In this document: positions 47,080 to 59,690 of the stretch, in pieces
How positions within the stretch are numbered: position 1 is the stretch's first letter
Layout: every line of letters begins with the position of its first letter
Assembly: GCA_964036665.1 (NCBI GenBank)
Contig: OZ038533.1
Span: forward strand, 7,772,413-7,836,412
Length of the DNA stretch: 64,000 bases
Origin: Gordius sp. MW1
Lineage: Eukaryota > Nematomorpha > Gordioida > Gordea > Gordiidae
Direction: 5' to 3'
Made by a program: the position numbers and the translations under genes
Notes under the pieces: generated by a model
Seen by the model: only the letters and a program-made list of their open reading frames with translations
Told to the model about the DNA's origin: nothing
The model's database searches: none

Positions 47080-50000
47080 TGTAGGATATAAAATACGAGT
47101 TGGTAAGATATGATGAAACTTCTATATTCCTTGTGCCACGCGTTGTATTACCCGCTATTTTACCGTATCATTCATTACTTTCTTACCGCTCGCTTATTTT
47201 GAATAACGTGTTTTATTTCAACATCATTATTTCAACATTACAGATGGCAATCATTATCACAATATATTCTCATAGCCCCCATATCGTGAATATTCCATAA
47301 CTCCATTATATTAATTATAATAAATTATTGCTACACGTAATTAATGACTAAAGGTGGAAAATATTACCAAAGTGGTGAACCCGACGCGATGGAGCAATTT
47401 TTCATACTTCCCGATTTTGACGCTGATAATTCCAGAGCTTGGTTCGCAAGGATAGAAACATTATTTCGTCTGCGAAAAGTAAGCAATCCTTCAAGTAAGT
47501 TGGCCCTGCTACTTGAGGCATTACCTCAAAACGTTTGTACAGAAGTACAAGATCTTTTCGAGGACATTACAAAAGACGACCCCTTCGAACGTATCAATCT
47601 AGCAATAATTCGTCGTACTTCAAACTCCGACCAGCAGCAATTTAATTTTTTAAGTAATTTGGAATTAGGGGATTGATCACCATGGCAGTTGCTGCCAGAT
47701 GAAACAACTGATTGGAAATTATACATGGACGATGAGATTTTAAAGCGAATGTGGCTTAATAAATTGCCTAGACATTTAACCAAAATTCTCGCAGTTTTCG
47801 CTGCTAAGCAATGTACGTCAAAATAAGCTGAAACGGCTGATCGGATCGCCGAGGCAAATTAGGGCACCATACATAGCTTATCTACTAACAATAAAATTTC
47901 AAGTCTAAAAGAGATGGTGGAAAAATTATCACTGGAAGTCCAGAAACTAACGGCAAATTCTGCCAGGTCCCCTACTCGCCGGCTGTTCCCCCCCCCCCCC
48001 CCCCTATAACTCACGTCGCTCTCTTTCCCTTAACGATAATAACGCCAGCGACGTGTGCTAGTACCATAAAAATTTTAAAAGCAACGCCAAAAAATGTACC
48101 CCTCCCTGCTCCTTCACATCCCGTCTTCGACAAACGCCTAGACCAGCCGGGAAAGGTGACGCCCGAGCTCGGTCATCACCGTAGTCCTATTTTATATCAT
48201 CGACAAACTTTCCGGGCACCGTTGGCTCGTCGCTACCGCCGCGGACATCAGCGTCCTGCCACCTAAATATAATCAACGTTCCCTACCTGCCCCTTTTCAA
48301 TTACAAGCTGCCAACAACAACTCTATCAACACCTACGGTCAAATTCCTTTATCGCTTGATCTCGGTTTGCGAAAAACGTTCAGGTGGATATTTACGATCT
48401 CAGACGTTAAAACACCAATTTTAGGGGCGGATTTCCTCGATTTCTTCAATCTCACAGTAGATTTAAGAAGGAAAAGATTGATAAACCCACGACAGCGACA
48501 ATATCAAATGGTCTACCCACCTCAACAACATTTTAAGAATTCAGTCTTGCTCCCAACCGTTAGAGAAGGAATTCGCAAGTTTATTAAAGGAATTCCCTGA
48601 AATTTATACCCCCCCCCCTAATTACAAGGTTAACCTAAAGCATCACGTCGTCCATCACATAAACACCCAACGCCCACCTGCTTACGCCAAGCCTAGGCGC
48701 CTAGACCCCGTTAAATTTAAAATAGCTAAACAAGAATTTACGCATATGCTTGAATTGGGTATAATCCAACCTCCGGACAGTCCCTGGGCATCCCTTCTGC
48801 ATATAGTCCCAAAGAAAGTACCCGGACTTGGCGACCATGCGTTGATTACAGCGCCCTTAACACTCAAACCGTACCAGATCGATATCCTCTCCCACACCTC
48901 CATGACTTTCACTCAACCTAACCGGCACCACAATCTACAGCAAGATAGATCTCGTTCGAGGCTACCACCAAATTCCCGTCGCCTCCGAAGACATCAAAAA
49001 GACAGCAATTACCACACCCTTCGGTCTATTCAAATCACGTATGCCTTTTGGGCTACGCTACTAAGCTCAAACCTTCCAACGTTTCATCGACCAAGCGAGA
49101 CCTGAACTTTACATTTGCCTATCTAGATGATATCTTAATTGCAAGCTCATCAACCACCCAACACTTAGAGCATCTCCGTCAAGTTTCCAACGCCTACGTG
49201 AGTTCGATCTCAAGATTAACGTAAGCAAATGTGAATGGGGACAATTTGCAATTAACTTCATTGGCCACCTTGTATCGCCACAAGGTCTAACTCCGGTACC
49301 AGACAAAATCTCAGCTATCAAAAATTTTGCCACCCCAACAACCATGACACTCGTCGCTTCATAGGTATGGTAAATTTTTACCGACGTTTTATACCTAGCT
49401 GCGCACTCCTCCTCCAGCCATTAACTGATCTGCTCAATGACTTAAAAGGACCCCTCGTTTTAACGCAAGACGCACATGATGGATTCAACAAGACTAAGGA
49501 AGCGCTTGACGAGGTCACGACCCTGAATCACCTAGTAGAAAGCGCCACTCTCTCATTAACAACGGACGCGTCAAACACCGCCATCGCCGCCGCCCCCTAC
49601 ACCAAACAATAAATGGAGAAAATAGTCCCCTATCATTTTTTTCGCTTAAATTAAATAAGGCCCAAACGCGCTACAGCACATTTGGTAGGGGATTACTTGC
49701 TATTCACCTCTCTATAAAACATTATCGACATGTTTTAGAAGGGCGAGACTTCACAGTTTACACAGATCGCAAGCCTCTGACCTATGCTTTAACTAGTAAG
49801 TCTGACAAATACTCACCACGAGAAATACAACAGCTAGATTACATATCACAATTTACATCCGACATTCATCAAAGTGAAGACAAATATTGTGGCGGACGCT
49901 CTTTTGCGAACAGGGATAGACTCGATAGAACTTACAAATACCACAATAACGGAAAGGATAGCTATGTCACAAAAGCGGGAACAATACACAACTCAAGAGC

Positions 50001-51557
50001 TTAGATACCTTAAATTGGAGCAATGCTCAATTCTAGGTACGAGTTTAACCCTTACCTGCGATACATCACCACAATTCCGAGACCCTTAGTCAAGAGCCTA
50101 TATCGCGAAGTTTTTGAGCACCTACATGGTCTGTCGCATCCAGTCTCCCGGCCAACATTAAAACTGATTTCCAAACGTTTCGTCTGGCCGGGAATGAATA
50201 AAAAGGTACGAGATTGGACGAAACAGTGCGTTCCATACCAAAAGTGCAAGGTTAATAGACACACCATCACAGTCCCAGCCACTTTCGCGGAACCGGACGA
50301 AATATTCAGTCATGTTCACGTGGACCTCGTGGGCCCATTACCGCCTTCTAATGGACACATCTACATTTTCACCGCACTCAATCGTTTTACCCGGTGGCCC
50401 GTGGCAATCCCAATCAAGGATGCATCAGCTGAAACTGTAGCCCTAAAATTTTTGACTACGGAGTACCCACTACATTAACCACAGACCGAGGGCCCCAATT
50501 CCAATCTGCCCTATTTAAACACTTATCTGTTTTATTAGGTTACCATCATATAACCACTAAAGCTTACTATCCACAAGCCAATGGTATGGTAGAGCGATTT
50601 CATCGACAGCTAATGAATTCGATTACCTCAAAAGGAGACACTACCAAGTGGTCTGATCGAATTCCCCTTGTACTCCTAGGTATCCGAAGCACCGTCAAGT
50701 TCGAGCGCTGAGCTGGTATACGGCACCTCTTTGAGACTGCCAGGAGATTTTTTGCAACCTTTAAAGCGCGACATAAATGCCGCTGATTACCTTTAACGAC
50801 TTCGGGAGCAGTTTGATACGTTCGTTTCACACCCACCAGACCATCAGATATCAAACAACAGATTACCAACAATTTGGTTACAGCCACTCACGTATTTGTA
50901 AGAATTGACCGGCTTCGGAAAGCTTTAGTCACTCCGTACGAAGGCCCTTACAAGGTAATCGAAAGGCATTCTAAATATTTTGTCATAGACCACAATGGTA
51001 AAAAGACAACGTTTCAATTGATCGCTTAAAGCCAGCCTTCCTTGAACCGAGATCCCATAAACCGATTTCCCTAAATCCATGTCCCTCCCCTCCAAGCCAA
51101 CCTACGTGAAGCAAACCTACCATACAACCCGCTGTGTTCACTCCTCCCAAAGCAAACAATTTTTCTTCTCCACCAACAATAATCACTCCTACACACATTA
51201 CCACCAAGTCCGGCCGTGATGTCCAATGGCCCTAGAAGTTTTGCAATTTTATGTAACGCTCCACGCCTACGAAGGGGACTATTTGTAGGATATAAAATAC
51301 GAGTTGACAAGATATGATGAAACTTCTATATTCCTTGTGCCACGCGTTGTATCACCAGCTGTTTTACCGCTCATTCATTACTTTCTTTCCGCTCGCTTAT
51401 TTTGAATAACGTGTTTTATCTCAACATCATTATTTCAACATTACATATCGCAATCATTATAACAATATATTCTCATAGCCCCCATATCGTGAATATATTC
51501 CATTATATTAATTATAATAAATTATTGCTACACGTAATTAATGACTAAAGGTGGAAA
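47080..51557 (+). mobile_element. Old Ty3/gypsy element (CsRn1/Kabuki-like)
   Basis: LTRs at 47080-47360 and 51284-51557 both start TGTAGGATATAAAATACGAG and are closely alike. A tRNA-Trp type primer site, TGGTGAACCCGACG, is at 47373-47386, and a polypurine stretch GAAGGGGACTATT precedes the right LTR. Gag (LPDFDADNSRAWFARIETLF), protease, RT, RNase H and integrase blocks ([26 protein letters not shown]) follow in family order. It is heavily broken, with well over ten interruptions by eye, and clearly older than the 203-7808 insertion. Its priming and polypurine signals resemble those of the short element at 22460. Confidence 0.82.
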
Positions 51558-51886
51558 TTGAAAAGAGCTCATCACAGTTTGTCCTTGGGAGAGACCACAG
51601 GCGGAATTGGGTCACAAATTTAAATAATTTATCTGTTATTTTCTAGGTACAAAAATACTGACTATATTATTAATGCATTTTTTTATTAGAAATCAAGTTT
51701 TCAATTTACATTTTTGTTTAATGTAAACTTTTTAACATAAAATTAACCCCTTCGGCACTGCCAACGCCACTGATGAAAATAATCCTAATAAATTTTTTGT
51801 TTGATTCGATTTTATATAAATGATTTTTAACCCCCCCCCCCCCCTAGGTAATCCATTTAACGCCACTCTAATATTAAATCCCTACC

Positions 51887-52035
51887 ATGGGCGTAGCCAG
51901 GGAGGGCAATTACAAAAAAAATTCATTACAAAACCCTTAAAAATTTAAAAAAATTATGTTTGCCCTCTCCCCCCCCCCTCGTAACTGAACCTAGATTGCC
52001 CCCCCCCCCCTAATCCAAAACCTGGCTACGCCCAT
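51887..52035. mobile_element. 149-bp MITE with 15-bp TIRs
   Basis: ATGGGCGTAGCCAGG at 51887-51901 and its exact inverse at 52021-52035 bound a core of AT-rich DNA and C-runs. No clear target duplication. Single ends of the same family occur at 22251 and about 40316. It lies about 230 bp upstream of the THNSL2-like start codon. Confidence 0.78.
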
Positions 52036-52268
52036 GATCATTATCTAAAACTCATTATCAACTATAGTCCTAGCTCTGATTAATATTTAATATAACTTTA
52101 AGCCTTATCATATGCATGGTGAACAAAATCTATCTCAGAGTGGCTGACTCGACGAGTTGAATAGCGAGTTGCATATAAGGCTAATTATTTGACAATTGAC
52201 CTATGTGGTCCAAACATCTGCATTGACTGCCTTAATAATTTTGACAATGTTATCATATATTTAAAATA

Positions 52269-55200
52269 ATGCGTTATATAAGCACAAGATCCTCTAATAA
52301 AAAAGATGCATATACATTTGAGGACGTATTGTTTACAGGCTATGCAAAAGATGGAGGATTATTTATGCCAGAATATATACCTAAAGTACCTAAACCAGAA
52401 ATTATTATCAAAACATAGGTTACATTTGAGGATTTAAAAAATTGGCAAGATTCTACTTACATTGAAATTGCTTTTGAATTGCTAAAATATTATATAACGG
52501 AAGATGAAATTCCACATCCCATTTTGAAAAGTAAATATTTATTAATATTATGCTATAAAGTATTAAAGAGCTCTTGCAAAAATCATTCTCAAAGTTTGAT
52601 ATACCAGACATTGTTAAAGTAGCTTATTTGAACGATGGAGCTAATATTATTGAACTATTCCATGGGCCTACACAAGCTTTCAAAGATTTAGCTTTATCAT
52701 GTATTGGACAGTTTATGCAATATTTTTTATCCAAAAGCAAGAAGAGAGTCATAATTTTAGTAGGTAATAATCAAAGAGTATAGATTTATCAAATGAATGC
52801 ACTTATTTAAATTCTTTTTGTTTTAGGAACTTCAGGGGACACAGGTGGGGCTGCAATTGAAGCGGTTAAGGGGTTGCCATTTATTGATATCATTGTGCTC
52901 ATGCCTAAAGGTTTGTGTACACCAGTTCAAGAAGCACAAATGACTACAGTATTGGATGATAATGTTCATGTTTTCCAGGGTATTATCTCTCAATCCATAA
53001 TCTATGTTCTTAGGATTCAAAAAATTTTTACTCCTTTATATAATCTTAAGTATTTTTTTACATTTATATATTATTTTGCCACAAACACTCTTTTATATCT
53101 TTTTTTTTTAACATTTAAATTTTTTTACCTACACAATCCACTTTATTGGTTATATAGATGTTTTATTTTAAGTTTGATATAAGCTATCATTTTGATTTAG
53201 TATAAATTCTTAAATAAAAATTAATGAGTTTACTATTAATATTAATGATGCCTATATTTTATAATATTTATTCAAAATGATACCCTTTTACTTACTAACA
53301 AAGTTTAAAAGTAAATCAAAAGTGTAACAGAATGAGGTTTAAAACCAGGTAATTATAATTAATAGGTTAAAAAATTTAAATATAGATATGCCATTTAAGT
53401 ATTAAATTACTTTGCCTAATTTAGTTACTAATCTTGCTCTAAATTTTTTGCAATAATAAGTAATAATATTCAATTACAATTGGTCTAGCTAAATGTAGCA
53501 CCTGGTCATATAATTCTGTATTGCAATAATGACTTAATATTTGTATTAACACACCTCTGCTTTAAGCTTTATGATTCTAAAGTGTGGTTGGGTTTGCTAT
53601 TTTAGACTTAATTACTTAGGTTCTTTGCTTTGATTTGCCTTTTTACCCTATAAAAATTGTTCCTTTCTTTATTCCTTTTCCTTAATATTTTCCACCCCAC
53701 ATAGTATTTTCTTTTTGTTTAGCATTAGAAATGCTGAATAGCATAAATCATCACTTGAATCTTTATTTAATAATTAGATAATTTTAACATTTAATTTACT
53801 AAAAGTGAAATTTTTTTATTAATATAATTTTTCTATTTTTATTAAAAGGTATTTGAGACTAAAAATCATTGCTTGACTTTTTCAATTTTGCGGATGTTTG
53901 CAAATTACTAGGATGTTTATTTATATTTGAATATGACATTATGCATGTTTTATAATATGGAATATATAGCATGGGGCAATTGTTTTCTGATCAGATATTT
54001 GTTTTTTTTTGGCAAATCATGCAAAAATATACGCCGAAGAAGGATAAGTATGGAGAAAATGAATATAGTGTAGTAGAGATTATTAAGTTTTTATATAAGC
54101 CAATTAGAATTTTAATCAAGCATTAATTTTTTCTGTCATATAAATGGCGTCAACTACTTGGTTTTGTTTCGAGTTAATTTGAACATTATTGTTTTTTATA
54201 TAAACTTGTCTTAGTTACATCTTTAAGTATTTCTGTTGTTATTAATGTTTTTGGAATAAATTGGACTAAATTCCTCCTATATTATCGCGTTTTCAATAAT
54301 GTTAATATTCTATCTCTACCTAGTTTATTAAATAGTTCTTAGGTTAAAAATTTAAATGCAAATTTTGAAAACATTAACCTTAAACTTATAAGGTAAAATA
54401 ATTGAAGTTGACAGTCTGTAGGTTGAAAAATATGCACGACTAAATTCAGCTTTATTAGAATATATCTTTTTAACAATTTTAATATATATTGCAGCCGAGA
54501 TCACTCAAATTTTGTTATTCATACATACATTATGTCTTTAATTATTAAAATTGATTCGTTTGCAAAAGATATGCGATTATAGGTAGACATTGATATGTAT
54601 TGTTTGAGATAATTTGTATTACAAATGAACAGGAATTTTCTATGTTTAGCAAAACATTAAAAAACCACTCTTTTATAGACCATTACTTTCCCTTACGTTA
54701 ATAAAGGGTCACCAATGTTTTTGCGTATCTGTTTTTAAAAGTTAGATTTAAAATCAAATTAATTTCCTATCATACTGCCTTCATACTCAAAGATGTTTTT
54801 GTAAATCCACATAGCATTAGTTTAATATCGTTCGTCTTCTTTTCAAATAATTATAATTTACTGTTATAAAAAATATGTAAAGGGATTTGTTATTGTAATT
54901 AAATTATTGTAGCAATCGATTAAAAGCCCTAATTAAATAAACTCGTTTGACAAATCCACTCGCCAAATTTTTCTGATACTAATAAAACTTTTTCCTATAT
55001 ATTAATTTCGAGAGTGAACGAACATTTTATGTAAGAGTAACTTGAATCTAATTATTGTAAAAGCATTTGTAACTTCGAAGCCTAATTTTAGTCTATATTT
55101 GAAAGCTTAAGGAAGAAATATTTATAAATGAATTTTTTTTGGTAAGGATTGATAATATTAATAGATTGACAGTAATTAAATTATATCAATTACGAAAATT

Positions 55201-55912
55201 GCTCGCTCCATGCAAAGAACCCATTAAGCTTTATTTGAAATATGTGCTAAAGTAGCCATAAAAGAAAATTGAAAGCGCCTGCAAATACACCTTTAAATAT
55301 TATCTAGTTTGAATATAATCAAGTCTATTAAATGCTTCTATGTTTATTTGGTAATATTATATTTATACATGTTAAATCAAAGCAATTTTTTAAGCAAATT
55401 CTGCTTATGCCCATGGTTTATAACTATTTTTTGTAAAAATTAAATGTTTGAAATAATAATAAATTGTATAAAATTTGATGATTTTTTGTTTCTATAAGTT
55501 AATCTATGCTTTCCAAGCTAAATACTTAATAAGAATATATGCATAATTACACAACTATTTATTAAAATTGACCCATTTCGTAAAGGCCATCTTAAAACTT
55601 TTTTCAATTGGTGTTCTACAATGGTTTTGTCAAAATGCCAGTATCCCAGCATTTTGATCTCAAATTTCAAACAATTTTTTAAGTTTTAGATAAAAATGCT
55701 TTAAAATTATAAATACATTAATAGTTGAAGGGACGTCAGATGACTTGGACGAGCCTATAAAGAAATGCTTCCAAGATGTAAATTTGACGACAAACCCTGC
55801 CTACCTTCTGTGCTCCATCAATTCCATCAACATGGTTCGCGTGTTGGTGCAGATAGCTCATCACGTTTACGCCTACATTAAAATTAGTTCTATCAATTGG
55901 AACCCCTATCAG
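52269..55912 (+). CDS. THNSL2: Threonine synthase-like 2 (THNSL2), 3' incomplete
   Basis: Five exons join in phase with GT-AG introns: 52269-52385, 52419-52530, 52569-52763, 52827-52979 and 55725-55912, giving 255 codons of an expected roughly 480. The start MRYISTR and GYAKDGGLFMPE match the THNSL2 N-terminus. AFKDLALSC near residue 115 holds the PLP lysine, and GTSGDTGGAA near 142 is the phosphate-binding loop. IIVLMPKG, QMTTVLDDNVHVF and the DDLDEPIKKCF and SINMVRVLVQ blocks follow the family order. THNSL2-type enzymes are PLP-dependent phospho-lyases acting on O-phospho-threonine-like substrates; animals do not make threonine this way. The introns are 33, 38, 63 and 2745 bp, and the next donor is at 55913. 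The remaining exons were not found, so they lie beyond the window or are lost. An apparent TAG at 52416 falls inside the first intron. Confidence 0.88.
52386..52418 (+). other. 33-bp intron in the THNSL2-like gene
   Basis: Starts GTACCT and ends ACATAG. Removing it joins MPEYIPK to VTFEDLKNW and gives an ungapped alignment to the vertebrate THNSL2 N-terminus as I remember it, with the tryptophan in register. Leaving it in adds 11 residues and a stop. Its length is a multiple of three. Confidence 0.8.
52531..52568 (+). other. 38-bp intron in the THNSL2-like gene
   Basis: Starts GTAAATATTT and ends TATTAAAG. It is in phase 1; only this acceptor among the nearby AGs keeps the frame into QKSFSKFDIPD. 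Confidence 0.75.
52980..55724 (+). other. Long third-last visible intron of the THNSL2-like gene
   Basis: 2745 bp of AT-rich DNA between HVFQ and VEGTSDDLDEP, donor G-GTATTA and acceptor TTAATAG. I see no transposon with recognisable ends or coding sequence inside it. Confidence 0.75.
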
Positions 55913-56480
55913 GTATTTCACATTCGGTTATAACGGGGCTAATTGACTAATTCATTATTTTCTAATTTCTGTTCACACATTTGAGTTAGTTTATTATTCC
56001 TTGGTTAACCAAAACTATATTACTAGGTTGTTTAGAATTTTTATGTTTTTTTAATAGCATGTTTTACTCTTTTTTAGTTAAATATCAAGTTCATTGATTT
56101 ATAACCATGCTTTAAACATTGAATCCAACTTTTCTGATTGAGGTTGTTTAATTCGTATGCGAATTAAAAAAATAGCAGGGACCAAGGGAAAATCATCTAT
56201 TTTTACAACGCTCAAATAAAATAATAGATTAACATTCAACTAAAGTGGTTTCTAAAACTTTATTATCATTTTGGCATGTAACAGCAGAAATAATGCAATA
56301 GGAATTTTTTTTGGAATAACGCTTTATAAATATATAGGTCCTTAACAAGCTTACAAAACCATTCCATGATTGTTTAATGGCCAGTTAAAAGACACCCATT
56401 GAAGTTTAATTAGATCTTTTAAGTAATTTCTTATGTAAAACACGAACATAGTTGGGTTAATTTTGACTATATTTAATGCA
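55913..56480 (+). other. Start of the next THNSL2-like intron
   Basis: The donor GTATTTCAC follows exon 5 at phase 0. AT-rich sequence without coding signal follows up to the 3' end of the antisense LINE at 56481. If the gene is intact, the intron is longer than 8 kb. Confidence 0.55.
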
Positions 56481-56505
56481 ATTCTTCTTCTTCTTCTTCA
56501 TCGTT

Positions 56506-58860
56506 TTAAGGCCGTTTTCCAGGATCTCCTGGGTTAGCCTGTTTTCCCCTAATGCATTTCCTCCATTTTATCCGATCATGCGAATCCTGTTTTGTCAGAC
56601 CCATTGCTTCCATGTCGGTAGCTAGAACAGAGGCCCATGTTGATTTCGGCCTCCCACGCGGTTTCTTTCCAGATACCTCCAGGGAAGTACATCTCTTCAC
56701 CCAGTCGTCGTCATTCTTCCGCTCCACATGTCCAAACCATCTTAGCCTGTTTTTCCGGATGACCTCGTTGATTGGCTCGATCCCTGTTATTCTTTCCCGT
56801 AGCGACACGTTTGACATCCATCTTATCATACGCATTTCTGTGCTTTCCAATTTGGCTTTATGTATCGACATTAATGGCCACGTTTCGCTTCCATATACAA
56901 GACAACTTCTAATACATGCCGCGTAGACTTTGCCCTTTAAAGTGAGTGAAACACCTTTTCCGGTCAAAAGAGGGGCCATCTCTCTAAACTTCTTCCAGGC
57001 TTGTCGTATCCTTGCTGTAACTGCCGAGTCAACATTCCCATCTGCACTTAAAGAGTCCCCGAGATAGGTAAAGGTGTTAACTTTTCCTAGCGTCTCCCCA
57101 TTACCGATGTTAAAGTCGGTTATGGCATTATCCGGTAGAGGTCCTGTCACGCAGGGCTTGCAGCTAAATGTACGGCTTGCCAATAAAAGACTTCCTTTCA
57201 CACCGCTACATTTTTTGTGAACCCATCCTAGGCATTTTGTACATTGTATAGAGTTGCTAGCCACTCCTTTGTGACATACGCTACAGGGCCAGGCGCAAGT
57301 TGTCTCGGCGCTCTTCGTACTTTTCCCGCCAAACATCACCTTTGTTTTTCCCATGTTAACTTTTAAGCCCTTTTTCTCCATTCCGATTTTCCATTTTTGT
57401 ATCTTTGTAAAGAGATCAGCCTCACTCTCAGCCATTATCAAGAGATCATCGGCGTATAAAAGTTCCCATGGGAGTCCATCTCGCAGTTCTTTTGTCACCA
57501 CCTCCATTACGAGTATGAAAAGTAGGGGGCTTAAAACGGAACCTTGGTGTAGCCCAACCTTCACTTCAAAGCTTTCGCTATCGCCATCGTGGGTCCTCAC
57601 TGCTGTTTGAGATTCGTCATACATAACCATCACAGCCGTAACCAACCATTCTTCCACACCTGTTTTCCTAAGAGCCCATTTTACAACTTCCCGCGGCACC
57701 CGATCGAACGCTTTCTCTAGGTCTACGAAGGCGTAGTATAGTCTTTTCTTTTGCTTGGTGTTTTTCTTGCATCTGTCGTACTATAAAGATGGCATCGGTG
57801 GTCCCTTTCCCTGGCTAAATCCGAACTGGATAGCGTCGATGTTCGTTTGTTCCCGGATTCTTTTCTCGAGCACCCTCTCTATAACTTTCATAGTTTGGTC
57901 GAGGAGCTTAATAGCCCGATATGATCCGCAGTCAAGTGGGTCGCCTTTTCCTTTGTAGATTGGTAGAAGAATGCTCTTTTTCCAATCGCTAGGTATAGTC
58001 CCTTCCTGAATTATGGCATTACACAGCTGTGTAAGCCAAACGACTCCTAAATGTCCAGAAGCTTTTACCATCTCCGCCACTATTCCTGTTGGGCCTGCCG
58101 CTTTACCTTGTTTCGTTTTCTTTATGGCACGCTGAATTTCGTCAGTCCCAATCCAGCAGCAGGGTCCCTCCACTTTATCACTAACAACGTCATTGTCCCA
58201 GGTATTCTCTACGTTTAAGAGTCGTTTCATATAGTCTTTCCAAACTTTTTTGATTCCATCGCCATGGGAGATGATGTTACCCGCCGGCGTTTTAACGCAT
58301 TTAGTCGCCACAACATCGAGTCGTTCTTTCGCTATTTGTTTGGCTACACGAAACATGTTTTTCTTCCCTTCCTCTGAGTCAAGGGGTAGAGCAAACTCGC
58401 ATCTTTTTGTTTCCTTTATTCTGGCGACGGTCCTTCTTGCAATTCTTTTAGCCTCTTGATACATAACCTTATCGCACCTTTGTTGAGATTCATGCCAGAC
58501 TTTATAGCAACGCCTTTTATCTTCGATAGCTTTAGCCGCCTCAGAGTTCCACCACCAAGTTTCCTTATGTCTTTGGGGCCCCTTTGTCCAACCACAAACG
58601 CGCGATGTTGTGTCAAGCCAAGCATTCTTCATAGCCGTCCATTTGTCGTTTACGTTCTTCGCCATCTCCACTGAGGTTCCATCAAGTGCTTCGGCAAAAT
58701 CCCTCTTTTGAGTATCATCTTTCAAACACCACACCTTGAGTCTCGGGATATAACGTTTCTTTGGATTTATAAGCCCCTTCATTACGAGATCCCCAACAAT
58801 AAGAGGTGTTGTTTCACGCATTCTTCCCCAGGGACAACCTTGACGTTTTTCACCATACAT
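56506..58860 (-). pseudogene. LINE reverse transcriptase with zinc finger
   Basis: The frame 58860-57781 carries the RT entry region (AAGPTGIVAEMVKASG, LLPIYKGKGDP, SYRAIKLLDQ, FGFSQGKG). After a frameshift near 57790, the frame 57699-56506 has VPREVVKWALRK, GLHQGSVLSPLLFILVMEVV and LLYADDLLIMAES, with the catalytic YADD. A cysteine/histidine cluster (CSVCHKG, CTKCLGWVHKKC, CKPC) resembling a PHD-type finger is inserted between the palm and the C-terminal part. The chain ends with YLGDSLSADG, YGSETWPL and LRWFGHVERK. The finger is unusual and probably binds nucleic acid or chromatin (inference). Confidence 0.8.
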
Positions 58861-59690
58861 CTGTCCGATTTTTTGACCAACATATAATCGACAGTACTTT
58901 TAAGGGTGCCCGATTCATAGGTTATAAGCTTCCTGTCTTCTTTCTTGAAGAAAGTATTGCATATAACCATCTGAGTAGCGTCCCCAAAATCCAGAATGCG
59001 TTCCCCCTCCGTGTTCCTGGTTCCGTAGCTGTGACCACCATGGACACCTTCATAACCATCGATATTCGCGCCAACATGTCCGTTTAGATCCCCGCCTAAA
59101 ATAATAGATTCTTGAAGGTGGGAAGTAATTTCCATCAGACGATCCCAGAAAATGTCTTTTTCTTCATCGCTTCTTCCTACTTGAGGGGCGTAGGCCGATA
59201 TAACGTTGAATAGCCTTTCTCCCATCGCCATCTTTATAACTATAATCCGGTCATTCCATCGCTTGACATCGATAACTTTGTCCACCCATTTCTCAGCGAC
59301 AAGTATTCCTATACCAGCTTTTCCATCCTTGTGCCCTTGCCAGTAGAATTTATACCGCGCACCAATGGCTCCCATCATCCTAGCACCCTCTCCTTTCCAC
59401 CTTGTCTCCTGTATGCAACATATATCTATCCTTCTCCGATTGAGTGCTTCCACTACCTCGCCCGCTCTTCCCGTCATGCTCCCTATGTTCCAGGTTGCAA
59501 CCCTTAGGGTGTAGCCTTTAGACCAGCCTCCTCGAATATTTTCAGGTCGATGACCATCATTAGGAGGGAATCCTTGCGGAGTTCCCAAAACGATTTGGCC
59601 AGGATCCTCATCTTTCTTTTTGACGTAGGTCGATGAGTTAACCCACGGCGTACTTAAGGCTGTACCCCGCCCATTCGCCTTTGTATTCAT
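58782..59690 (-). pseudogene. LINE APE endonuclease domain
   Basis: A 302-codon frame with LRVATWNIGSM, CCIQETRWKG, VISAYAPQVGR, ILGGDLNGHVG and STVDYMLVKK, all the main blocks of an apurinic-type endonuclease as in RTE elements and the related CFDP2 family. It makes the first-strand nick in target DNA. A frameshift near 58810 separates it from the linker and RT frame that begins at 58860. Confidence 0.82.

Noticed and set aside
52269-52530. THNSL2-like first block as a pseudogene because of an in-frame TAG
   Set aside because: A 33-bp GT-AG intron explains the stop and improves the match to the family without gaps; all later exons are in phase.
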